Origin: Actinomycetes bacterium
GTDB lineage: Bacteria > Actinomycetota > Actinomycetes > Mycobacteriales > Mycobacteriaceae
Assembly: GCA_023415515.1 (NCBI GenBank)
Contig: JAEZKH010000491.1
Coordinates: 1-20,965, forward strand
Reading direction: 5' to 3'
DNA length: 20,965 nucleotides
Part shown: piece after piece, positions 7,977 through 14,349 of the stretch
How the letters are laid out: each line of letters begins with the position of its first letter
Numbering within the stretch: the first letter of the stretch is position 1
The notes under the pieces: model-generated
What the model saw: only the letters and a program-made list of their open reading frames with translations
What the model was told of the DNA's origin: nothing
Databases searched by the model: none
Made by a program: the position numbers and the translations under genes

Positions 7977-8906
7977 GTGAGGTTCTCGATCTCGATCCCC
8001 CAGCTGGACTACGACCGTTTCGACGATGCGGGCCTGAAGGACTATCTCGCCAGGGCCGAGGAACTCGGCTTCGAGGGCGGCTGGACGATGGAGCAGGTCG
8101 TCGGCGGCTCACCGCAGATCGCCCCGCTGCAGCTGCTGTCCTACGCGGCCGCGTGCACCACCCGCCTCCGGCTGGGGGTGGCGGTGTTGATCACGACGCT
8201 GCATGATCCGCTGCAGCTGGCATGGGCCGTCACCGCGGTGGATCGCCTCAGCCACGGGCGGCTGGACGTAGGCGTCGGCCACGGCGGGAAGCAGCGACCG
8301 TTCGAGGCGTTCGGCGTGCAGAGGGAGACGTTCCTGCGCTACTTCACCGAAGGCATCGAGCTGATGAAGGCGGCGTGGTCGGATGAACCGACCGTGACGT
8401 TTCACGGCAGGTTCCGTGATGTCGACCGATTGGAGATCCAACCCAAGCCGGTGCAGCGTCCGCACCCCCCGCTCTGGTTCGGCGGGACGGCGCCCAAGGC
8501 GCTTGCCCGCGGCGTACGGCTGGGCGACGCCTTTCTCGGGGCGGGGTCGTCGACCACGGCGACCTTCGTCGAGGCGGCCGCCACGGTGCGCCGCGAGCTC
8601 GACGAACAAGGCAGGGACGCAACGGCGTTCACGATAGGTAAACGGGTTTATGTGACGGTGGACGACGATTCGGACCTGGCCCGCGAACGCGTCGTCGCCG
8701 GGCTGCACCGGATCTATGGGACGGGCATGCGGGGAATCGAGGACGTGCCCGTGTCGGGCACCCCCGACGAGGTGGTGTGCGGACTGCGGGAGGTCATCGA
8801 CGCCGGGGCCGAGATGATCCTGCTCAACCCGGTCGAAACAACCGTTGCGGGCAATCGCGAGCAGATGGATCGCCTTGCCGCCGAAGTTATTCCGCGACTT
8901 GCGTGA
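7977..8906 (+). CDS. LLM-class flavin-dependent (luciferase-like) oxidoreductase
   Basis: A 309-residue TIM-barrel protein of the bacterial luciferase-like monooxygenase superfamily, which in mycobacteria commonly uses F420 (less often FMN) for cytoplasmic hydride transfer or monooxygenation. Evidence is the N-terminal MRFSISIPQLDYD strand, the TTRLRLGVAV strand, the DRLSHGRLDVGVGHGG cofactor loop, the EIQPKPVQRPHPPLWFGG segment, and C-terminal VSGTPDEVV and GAEMILLNPV strands, which is the standard order. The GTG start is supported by the TAACGT hexamer 6 bases upstream and the lack of a Shine-Dalgarno site. It is divergent from sppA and followed after an 89-base gap by an exported amidase. 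Neither cofactor nor substrate can be assigned from sequence alone. Confidence 0.88.
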   Translation: MRFSISIPQLDYDRFDDAGLKDYLARAEELGFEGGWTMEQVVGGSPQIAPLQLLSYAAACTTRLRLGVAVLITTLHDPLQLAWAVTAVDRLSHGRLDVGVGHGGKQRPFEAFGVQRETFLRYFTEGIELMKAAWSDEPTVTFHGRFRDVDRLEIQPKPVQRPHPPLWFGGTAPKALARGVRLGDAFLGAGSSTTATFVEAAATVRRELDEQGRDATAFTIGKRVYVTVDDDSDLARERVVAGLHRIYGTGMRGIEDVPVSGTPDEVVCGLREVIDAGAEMILLNPVETTVAGNREQMDRLAAEVIPRLA

Positions 8907-8982
8907 AGCCGCGTCGGTCTCGCAGGACGAGGTGGCGATCCGCAACTTGAGCGTCTCACCCCGGTCGTGACCGGCGATTACG

Positions 8983-8988
8983 TAGTGT
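8983..8988 (+). promoter_or_regulatory. -10 element of the amidase gene (probably leaderless)
   Basis: TAGTGT fits TANNNT and is followed after 7 bases by the ATG at 8996. This favours that ATG over the in-frame GTG at 8987, which overlaps the hexamer itself. No ribosome binding site is visible before either codon. Confidence 0.4.
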
Positions 8989-8995
8989 GACCGCT

Positions 8996-9829
8996 ATGGA
9001 TGTCTGGCCAGGGGAGCCGCCGAGCCGCTCCCCTGAGATCAGCCGGCGGCGGTGGTTGCGGTTGGCTGGCCTGACGGGGCTCACGGTCGCGGCTGCCGGT
9101 GCATGCTCGACGCGGCCGACCGCGGGACCGAGTTCCGCACCGCCGCCGACCTCGGTGCCGCCGAGCCCCGCCCCGAGCCCGATGGCGAGCCCGGTACCGA
9201 TGCCAATGGCTCCCCCCGCTCCCGCTGTCAGCCCCGTTTCACGAATCGCCCTGTGCCGAGACTCGTGGGGCGCGTCTCCGCCCCTCCCCGGCGGTAAGCC
9301 GAACCCGTTGAACAGCATGACAATCCATCACACCGCGGTTGTACTCGGCGACAACGCGAACGCGCCTGCCCGCCTTCGACAGCATCAGCGGTATCACCAG
9401 GATTCGCAGGGCTGGATCGACATCGCATATCACTTCAGTGTCGACCGCAACGGGAACATCTACCAGTTACGCGACCCGGCGCTAGTCGGCGACACCGCGA
9501 CAAGCTACGACCCGACGGGTCATTTCCTCGTCGTCTGCGAGGGGAATTTCGAAGAGGAAGACGTCTCGGAAGAACAGCTCAACGGCGCGGCGTATGTATT
9601 TGCCTGGGCCGCACAGCAATACGGGATTCCCGTCGATACCCTCGCCGGTCACAGGGACGAGAGCGCAGACACGTCCTGCCCCGGCGCCAGCCTCTACGCA
9701 CACGTCACCTCAGGCGATCTCGAGGATCGAATCAACGCCATCTTGACCGCCGGGCCCGTCGATCTTCCGGTCGTTTGCGGCCAGGAAGCCGACGCGATTG
9801 TCGCCGACATCGTGGCAGGCCGCCGCTGA
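8996..9829 (+). CDS. Tat-exported lipoprotein N-acetylmuramoyl-L-alanine amidase (amidase_2/PGRP fold)
   Basis: A predicted zinc amidase that cleaves the bond between muramic acid and the stem peptide of peptidoglycan, acting outside the membrane. The N-terminus has a twin-arginine signal (SRRRWLRLAG, 16-25), a hydrophobic stretch, and a relaxed actinobacterial lipobox AAGAC with Cys37 as the lipidated residue. A Pro/Ser/Met-rich linker (about 45-81) reaches from the membrane. The catalytic domain shows MTIHHTA (His111/112), IDIAYHFSVD, and AGHRDESADTSCPG with His219 and Cys228, matching the His/His/Cys zinc site of T7 lysozyme-like amidases. I prefer the ATG at 8996 (277 residues) on promoter spacing; GTG at 8987 would add three residues. 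It converges on rplO with 11 bases between stops and no evident terminator. A role in remodelling or recycling is inferred. Confidence 0.85.
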   Translation: MDVWPGEPPSRSPEISRRRWLRLAGLTGLTVAAAGACSTRPTAGPSSAPPPTSVPPSPAPSPMASPVPMPMAPPAPAVSPVSRIALCRDSWGASPPLPGGKPNPLNSMTIHHTAVVLGDNANAPARLRQHQRYHQDSQGWIDIAYHFSVDRNGNIYQLRDPALVGDTATSYDPTGHFLVVCEGNFEEEDVSEEQLNGAAYVFAWAAQQYGIPVDTLAGHRDESADTSCPGASLYAHVTSGDLEDRINAILTAGPVDLPVVCGQEADAIVADIVAGRR

Positions 9830-9840
9830 CGGGTGGAAAG

Positions 9841-10284
9841 CTAGGACGCCTCGGTGACCGAACCGCCTGCGGCTTCGATCTTTTCCTTCGCGCTCCCGCT
9901 GAACTTGTGCGCGGTGACATTGACCTTCACGGTCAGCTTTCCGTCGCCGAGCACCTTCACCAGAGACTTCTTGCGGACCGCGCCCGCAGCCACCAGCTCA
10001 TCGACACCGACGTCGCCGCCCTTGGGGAACAGCTTGTTCAGGTCACCGACGTTGACGACTTCGTATTCGGTGCGGAACCGATTACGGAAGCCCTTGAGCT
10101 TGGGCAGCCGCATGTGAATCGGCATCTGGCCGCCTTCGAACGTCGCGGAGACGTTCTTGCGAGCCTTGGTGCCCTTCGTGCCGCGACCGGCGGTCTTGCC
10201 CTTGGAGCCCTCGCCGCGACCGACGCGCGTCTTGGCCGTCTTCGAGCCGGGTGCCGGCTTCAGATCGTGCAGTTTGATCGTCAT
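9841..10284 (-). CDS. rplO: 50S ribosomal protein L15
   Basis: A 147-residue L15, a late-assembly protein of the large subunit that contacts 23S rRNA. The Gly/Lys/Arg-rich N-terminal arm (KTRVGRGEGSKGKTAGRGTK, residues 18-37) and GGQMPIHMRLPKLKGF are diagnostic, and the length is standard for mycobacteria. It is the last gene of the spc operon here, 3 bases after rpmD, with GAAGAGG about 8-10 bases before the ATG. Neither secY nor adk follows; instead a convergent amidase gene ends 11 bases away. Confidence 0.98.
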   Translation of the reverse strand: MTIKLHDLKPAPGSKTAKTRVGRGEGSKGKTAGRGTKGTKARKNVSATFEGGQMPIHMRLPKLKGFRNRFRTEYEVVNVGDLNKLFPKGGDVGVDELVAAGAVRKKSLVKVLGDGKLTVKVNVTAHKFSGSAKEKIEAAGGSVTEAS

Positions 10285-10287
10285 TGC

Positions 10288-10467
10288 TTATACCTCTTCA
10301 ACGGTCACGAGGTGATGCACAGCCTTGATGAGGCCGCGCGTCTGCTCGTTGTCTTCGCGGACGACCGACTGGCGGATCTTCCGCAGTCCCAACGACCGCA
10401 GGCTCTCCCGCTGGCGCCACCTGGCGCCGATGGTGCTGCGTACCTGGGTGATCTTCAGCTCTGCCAT
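10288..10467 (-). CDS. rpmD: 50S ribosomal protein L30
   Basis: A 59-residue L30, the bacterial-length form, starting MAELKITQVRSTIG with the typical LRSLGLRKIRQSVV core and a C-terminal HLVTVEEV. The ATG at 10467 lies two bases after the rpsE stop, and an AAGGAT site lies about 10 bases before it inside the end of rpsE. A much longer open frame runs upstream over rpsE but is not coding. The protein joins the 50S subunit near 5S/23S rRNA contacts. Confidence 0.97.
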   Translation of the reverse strand: MAELKITQVRSTIGARWRQRESLRSLGLRKIRQSVVREDNEQTRGLIKAVHHLVTVEEV

Positions 10468-10469
10468 GA

Positions 10470-11150
10470 CTATGCCGATCCTTGTTGTCCGGCGTTGGCA
10501 CTTGCGGCAAGAGCCTCGGCCTCGCGGCGCGCCCGCAGCATGCCCGCGGGGGCCACGTCTTCGATGGGCAGACCGCGACGCGCTGCCACTTCTTCGGGAC
10601 GCTGCAGCAGCTTGAGCGCGGCAACGGTGGCATGCACCACGTTGATCGCGTTGTCGCTGCCCAGCGACTTGGCCAGGATGTCGTGCACGCCTGCGCATTC
10701 CAGCACCGCACGGGCCGCGCCGCCTGCGATCACACCGGTACCGGGGCTGGCCGGGCGCAGCATCACCACACCCGCTGCCGCCTCACCCTGCACCGGGTGG
10801 GTGATGGTGCCGCCGATCAGCGGCACGCGGAAGAAGCCCTTGCGGGCCTCTTCGACGCCCTTGGCGATCGCGGCGGGAACTTCCTTGGCCTTGCCGTAGC
10901 CGACGCCGACCATGCCGTTTCCGTCGCCGACGATGACCAGCGCGGTGAAGCTGAAGCGTCGACCACCCTTGACGACCTTGGAGACGCGGTTGATCGACAC
11001 GACGCGCTCGATGTAGTTGCTCTTCTCGCCGCCGTCGCGGTCACGACGGCCGCCACGGTCGTCGCGGCGGCCCCGGCCACCGTCACGACCGCCGCCGCGG
11101 TTGTCGCGGTTGTCGTTCGCCGGCCCGCTGCTAGCCTGCTCGGCCATCAT
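10470..11150 (-). CDS. rpsE: 30S ribosomal protein S5
   Basis: A 226-residue S5, involved in decoding accuracy and subunit assembly. It has an unconserved N-terminal tail (about residues 11-45) built of Arg, Gly and Asp (for example NRGGGRDGGRGRRDDRGGRR) that is typical of mycobacterial S5 and makes it longer than the roughly 165-residue E. coli protein. The conserved dsRNA-binding-like domain begins at YIERVVSINRVSKVVKGGRR, and the C-terminal fold includes GGTITHPVQG and ARAVLECAG. Two tandem ATGs (11150 and 11147) are possible; GGAAGGA lies 5 bases before the first. It precedes rpmD by two bases. Confidence 0.97.
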   Translation of the reverse strand: MMAEQASSGPANDNRDNRGGGRDGGRGRRDDRGGRRDRDGGEKSNYIERVVSINRVSKVVKGGRRFSFTALVIVGDGNGMVGVGYGKAKEVPAAIAKGVEEARKGFFRVPLIGGTITHPVQGEAAAGVVMLRPASPGTGVIAGGAARAVLECAGVHDILAKSLGSDNAINVVHATVAALKLLQRPEEVAARRGLPIEDVAPAGMLRARREAEALAASANAGQQGSA

Positions 11151-11187
11151 GGCGTCCTTCCATTGGGATTCACGTAAGTCGTCGTCA

Positions 11188-11595
11188 TCAGAACTTCAGC
11201 CCACCTTCGCGCGCCGCGTCGGCCAGCGCCGCGAGCCGTGCGCCGTAGGTGTAGCCACCGCGGTCGAACACAACGGTCTCGATGCCTGCGGCCTTGGCGC
11301 GCTCGGCGATGAGCTCACCGACACGCTTGCTGTGGGCCTTCTTGTCGCCGTCCACTCCGCGCACATCGGCTTCGATCGATGACGCAGCAGCCAGCGTGGT
11401 GCCGTTCAGATCGTTGACCAGCTGCACGTGGATGTGCCGGGCGGACCGGTTCACCACCAGACGGGGCCGATCCGCCGTGCCCTGGATCTTCTTCCGCAGC
11501 CGGGCATGCCTACGCAGCCGCGAGGTGCGACGGGTCGCGGCCACGCTCTGACCACTAGCCTTCTTTGCGCCTGTTTCTTTCTGCGCCTGAGCCAT
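11188..11595 (-). CDS. rplR: 50S ribosomal protein L18
   Basis: A 135-residue L18, which binds 5S rRNA. Evidence is the basic RRTSRLRRHARLRKKIQG segment, the RPRLVVNRSARHIHVQLV core and the YGARLAALADAAREGGLKF C-terminus (19 residues). The N-terminal 20 residues are a lysine/alanine-rich extension seen in actinobacterial L18. It starts two bases after the rplF stop and is followed by a 37-base gap before rpsE. Confidence 0.97.
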   Translation of the reverse strand: MAQAQKETGAKKASGQSVAATRRTSRLRRHARLRKKIQGTADRPRLVVNRSARHIHVQLVNDLNGTTLAAASSIEADVRGVDGDKKAHSKRVGELIAERAKAAGIETVVFDRGGYTYGARLAALADAAREGGLKF

Positions 11596-11597
11596 TG

Positions 11598-12137
11598 CTA
11601 CTTACCTGTCTTTCCGACCTTGCGGCGGATCTGCTCACCCTCGTAGCGGATGCCCTTGCCCTTGTAAGGGTCGCTCTTCCGCAGGCGGCGGATGTTGGCC
11701 GCGATCTGGCCGACCTTCTGCTTGTCGATTCCGGAGATCGAGAACTTCGTCGGGGTCTCCACCGCGAAGGTCACCCCCTCCGGGGCGGTGATCAGCACCG
11801 GGTGGCTGTAGCCAAGGGCGAACTCGAGGTTGCTGCCCTTGGCGACCACGCGGTAGCCGACGCCGAAGATCTCCATCTTGATGGTGTAACCCTCGGTGAC
11901 ACCGGTGACCAGGTTGGCGACCAGCGTGCGCGACAGCCCGTGCAGCGAACGGCTGCGCCGCTCGTCGTCGGGACGGGTCACCAGGATGGCGCCGTCGTCG
12001 TCACGGGACACCACGATCGGTTCGGCGACGGCAAGGTCGAGGGTGCCCTTGGGGCCCTTGACCGAGATGTTCTGGCCGTCGATCGTCACGTCGACTCCGC
12101 TGGGTACCGGAACCGGCTGCTTACCAATGCGCGACAT
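11598..12137 (-). CDS. rplF: 50S ribosomal protein L6
   Basis: A 179-residue L6, of standard length, which binds near the sarcin-ricin loop and factor-binding site of the large subunit. It begins MSRIGKQPVPVPSGVDV, has the two repeated domains (with VTGVTEGYTIKMEIFGVGYR linking them) and ends in the conserved DPYKGKGIRYEGEQIRRKVG. A strong GGGGAGGAA ribosome binding site lies about 8 bases before the ATG in the 15-base gap after rpsH. Confidence 0.98.
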   Translation of the reverse strand: MSRIGKQPVPVPSGVDVTIDGQNISVKGPKGTLDLAVAEPIVVSRDDDGAILVTRPDDERRSRSLHGLSRTLVANLVTGVTEGYTIKMEIFGVGYRVVAKGSNLEFALGYSHPVLITAPEGVTFAVETPTKFSISGIDKQKVGQIAANIRRLRKSDPYKGKGIRYEGEQIRRKVGKTGK

Positions 12138-12152
12138 GGCTAGTTCCTCCCC

Positions 12153-12551
12153 TCACCACACGTATGCGAGGACTTCGCCGCCCACGCCTTGTCGTGCTGC
12201 CTGGCGGTCGGTGAGCAGGCCGGAGGACGTGGAGATGATCGCCACGCCCAGCCCGCCGAGCACCCGCGGCAGATTGGTCGATTTCGCGTACACCCGAAGA
12301 CCGGGCTTGGACACCCGGCGCAGACCCGCGATGCTTCGTTCGCGGCTGGGGCCGTACTTCAGCTCGACGACCAGCGACTTGCCCACCCGAGCATCCTCGG
12401 TGCGGTAGTCGGTGATGTAGCCCTCGTTCTTGAGGATCTCGGCGATGTTGGCCTTGATCTTCGAGTGCGGCAGGGTCACCTCGTCGTGGTACGCCGAGTT
12501 GGCGTTGCGCAGACGTGTCAAGAAGTCTGCGATCGGATCCGTCATGGTCAT
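12153..12551 (-). CDS. rpsH: 30S ribosomal protein S8
   Basis: A 132-residue S8, a primary 16S rRNA binder in the platform. It starts MTMTDPIADFLTRLRNAN and ends with TDRQAARQGVGGEVLAYVW, both diagnostic. Two in-frame ATGs occur (12551 and 12545). The only purine-rich site, AGGAAGGTGAT, lies unusually far (about 10-14 bases) before the first ATG, so the first is chosen. In E. coli S8 also represses the spc operon by binding mRNA near rplE; whether that happens here cannot be judged. An 81-base gap separates it from rpsN. Confidence 0.97.
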   Translation of the reverse strand: MTMTDPIADFLTRLRNANSAYHDEVTLPHSKIKANIAEILKNEGYITDYRTEDARVGKSLVVELKYGPSRERSIAGLRRVSKPGLRVYAKSTNLPRVLGGLGVAIISTSSGLLTDRQAARQGVGGEVLAYVW

Positions 12552-12633
12552 GACAGCCGGATCACCTTCCTCGCGGCGGTTCCCAGTCGAAGGGCCTGCC
12601 GCAAATTTTCCGTTTGGGTAGTGGTCTTTCGCG

Positions 12634-12819
12634 TTACCAGCTGGACTTCTGAACGCCTGGGAGCTCGCCGGCATGCGCCATCTCGCGAAGGCAGATCCGG
12701 CAGAGGCCGAACTTGCGGTAAACCGCGTGCGGACGACCGCACTTGCTGCAGCGCGTGTAGCCCCGCACCTTGAATTTGGGCTTCTTGTTGGCCTTGTTGA
12801 CCAGAGCTTTCTTTGCCAT
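12634..12819 (-). CDS. rpsN: 30S ribosomal protein S14, zinc-binding type (S14Z)
   Basis: A 61-residue S14 of the short, zinc-binding (C+) class. Cys24, Cys27, Cys40 and Cys43 (CSKC and CRIC) form the zinc ribbon, and the rest (MAKKALVNKANKKPKF, REMAHAGELPGVQKSSW) matches actinobacterial S14Z, also called rpsZ. Mycobacteria usually carry a second, cysteine-free S14 elsewhere under Zur control. It starts 4 bases after rplE, whose last codons supply the GGAGAA ribosome binding site. Confidence 0.97.
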   Translation of the reverse strand: MAKKALVNKANKKPKFKVRGYTRCSKCGRPHAVYRKFGLCRICLREMAHAGELPGVQKSSW

Positions 12820-12823
12820 CTGC

Positions 12824-13396
12824 TCAGTTCTCCTTGAACGGAAAGCCGAGGGCCCGCAGCAGCGCTCGTCCTTCGTCGTCGTTCGTCGCCGTGGTGACGA
12901 CGGTGATGTCCATGCCGCGGGGCCGGTCGATCGAGTCGACGTCGATCTCGTGGAACACCGACTGCTCGGTCAGCCCGAAGGTGTAGTTGCCCCTGCCGTC
13001 GAACTGCTTGGGGCCCAAGCCGCGGAAGTCGCGGATACGCGGCAGCGAGATCGAGATCAGCCGGTCCAGAAACTCCCACATCCGGTCGCCGCGCAGCGTG
13101 ACGCGTGCGCCGATCGGCATGCCCTCGCGGAGCTTGAACTGCGCGATCGATTTGGTGGCCCTGCGCACCTCGGGCTTCTGGCCGGTGATCAGCGCCAGGT
13201 CGTTGACCGCACCGTTGATCAGCTTGGCGTCGCGGGCGGCGTCACCGACGCCCATGTTGACGACGACCTTGACCACGCCGGGGATCTGCATGACGTTGGC
13301 GTAGCCGAACTCCTTCTGCAGCGCGCCGCGAATCTCCTCGCGGTAGCGCTGCTTCAGACGCGGCAATGCCTTCTCTGTCTTCTCAGCCGTAGTCAT
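12824..13396 (-). CDS. rplE: 50S ribosomal protein L5
   Basis: A 190-residue L5, which binds 5S rRNA and contacts the P-site tRNA and the bridge to the small subunit. The IPGVVKVVVNMGVGDAARD and GQKPEVRRATKSIAQFKLRE segments and the FRGLGPKQFDGRGNYTFGL motif are conserved, with a C-terminal LLRALGFPF. A ten-residue N-terminal extension compared with E. coli is normal in actinobacteria. The ribosome binding site (AGAGA) is weak, and the 3-base gap after rplX suggests coupled translation. Confidence 0.98.
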   Translation of the reverse strand: MTTAEKTEKALPRLKQRYREEIRGALQKEFGYANVMQIPGVVKVVVNMGVGDAARDAKLINGAVNDLALITGQKPEVRRATKSIAQFKLREGMPIGARVTLRGDRMWEFLDRLISISLPRIRDFRGLGPKQFDGRGNYTFGLTEQSVFHEIDVDSIDRPRGMDITVVTTATNDDEGRALLRALGFPFKEN

Positions 13397-13399
13397 TCT

Positions 13400-13717
13400 C
13401 TAGATGTCCTTGCCGTTGGTCTTGGCGATGCGGACCTTCTTGCCGGTCTCGTCGTCGATGCGGTACGAGATGCGCGTCGGCTTACCGTCGGAGTCGACCA
13501 GCATCACGTTCGACACGTGGATCGGCGCCTCCTGCGTGACGATCCCGCCGGACTGCGCACCACGCTCGTTGCGCGACACCGCGGTGTGCTTCTTGATGCG
13601 GTTGACCCCTTCGACGAGCACCTTGTTGCGGGCCGGGAATGCCTGCAGCACTTTGCCCTTGGCGCCCTTGTCCTTGCCGGAGATGACCAGCACCGTGTCG
13701 CCCTTGTGGACCTTCAT
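13400..13717 (-). CDS. rplX: 50S ribosomal protein L24
   Basis: A 105-residue L24, an assembly initiator of the large subunit that later lines the exit tunnel. The KOW motif (KVHKGDTVLVISGKDKGAKG, residues 2-21) is complete and is followed by VEGVNRIKKHT. The ATG abuts the rplN stop with no gap, and GGAGGTG within the last codons of rplN acts as its ribosome binding site. Confidence 0.98.
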   Translation of the reverse strand: MKVHKGDTVLVISGKDKGAKGKVLQAFPARNKVLVEGVNRIKKHTAVSRNERGAQSGGIVTQEAPIHVSNVMLVDSDGKPTRISYRIDDETGKKVRIAKTNGKDI

Positions 13718-14086
13718 CTACAACACCTCCGGTGCGAGCGAAACGATCTTCATGAAGCGCTTCTCGCGAAGCTCGCGACCCACCGGCCCGAAGATGCGCG
13801 TTCCGCGCGGGTCGTTGTCGGCCTTGATGATCACGGCCGCGTTCTCGTCGAATTTGATGTAGCTGCCGTCGGCACGCCTGCGCTCCTTGACGGTGCGAAC
13901 GATGACGGCCTTGACGACCTCGCCGCGCTTGACGTTGCCACCCGGGATGGCGTCCTTGACGGTCGCCACGATGATGTCGCCGATGCCGGCATAGCGCCGC
14001 GACGAGCCGCCGAGCACGCGGATGCACAAGATCTCCTTGGCGCCCGTGTTGTCGGCAACCTTCAGCCGCGATTCCTGCTGAATCAC
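13718..14086 (-). CDS. rplN: 50S ribosomal protein L14
   Basis: A 122-residue L14, universal large-subunit protein at the subunit interface. The MIQQESRLKVADNTGAKEIL start and the conserved GGNVKRGEVVKAVIVRT and GTRIFGPVGRELR segments are all present. It uses a GTG start with GAGGAG at 14092-14097 five bases upstream. It is the first gene of the spc operon, preceded by a leader of about 124 nt and a promoter at 14217-14245. Confidence 0.98.
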   Translation of the reverse strand: MIQQESRLKVADNTGAKEILCIRVLGGSSRRYAGIGDIIVATVKDAIPGGNVKRGEVVKAVIVRTVKERRRADGSYIKFDENAAVIIKADNDPRGTRIFGPVGRELREKRFMKIVSLAPEVL

Positions 14087-14216
14087 TCGATCTCCTCAGA
14101 CCTGGTTATGTGTGCACGGCAGATACCGACCTGACGTACGTGGTCTTTCGCTACGAAGGGCACGCAGGGATTTCTTCGCCAGAAGAGATCCGAGGTCTGC
14201 CCAAGGCAACCAGTGA

Positions 14217-14245
14217 ATTCTAGGTGAGGACCTGCCCAGAACCAA
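14217..14245 (-). promoter_or_regulatory. promoter of the spc ribosomal protein operon
   Basis: On the - strand TTGGTT (14245-14240) is separated by exactly 17 bases from TAGAAT (14222-14217), close to the housekeeping promoter consensus. The start would fall near 14210, leaving about 124 nt of leader before rplN. The leader contains a small TCTTC-TGGC-GAAGA hairpin (around 14172-14185) but no riboswitch that I recognise. This gives the spc operon transcription independent of S10 and of the sulfatase module. Confidence 0.6.
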
Positions 14246-14275
14246 ATCGCCCCTGGTCAGGCCAGCGCCTCGGCC

Positions 14276-14337
14276 CGCGAGCGACCGTGTCTGCGCGGCA
14301 ACACACCGCTCAACCTGGCATTTCAGGGTCGCTCGCG
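14276..14337 (-). terminator. 11-bp inverted repeat after the FGE gene, possible terminator
   Basis: CGCGAGCGACC (14276-14286) and GGTCGCTCGCG (14327-14337) are perfect complements with 40 bases between them, which include a smaller GTGT/ACAC stem. On the - strand the first arm begins 12 bases after the FGE stop codon and the second ends 31 bases before the -35 of the spc operon promoter. There is no U-tract. A terminator of the tail-less type, an mRNA-stabilising structure or a protein site are all possible. Confidence 0.45.
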
Positions 14338-14349
14338 TTGGTTCCGGCC

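Noticed and set aside
6160..7980. A 606-codon open frame on the + strand opposite sppA
   Set aside because: It mirrors sppA, is full of Arg/His/Gln in no recognisable order and overlaps the well-supported peptidase with both catalytic motifs. Such antisense frames are expected at this GC content.
9830..9840. Terminator between rplO and the amidase gene
   Set aside because: The 11-base gap and adjoining sequence contain no stem-loop that I can find.
12770..14134. A 454-codon open frame antisense to rpsN, rplE, rplX and rplN
   Set aside because: It runs across four ribosomal genes, has no start signal and shows only the complementary pattern of their codons.
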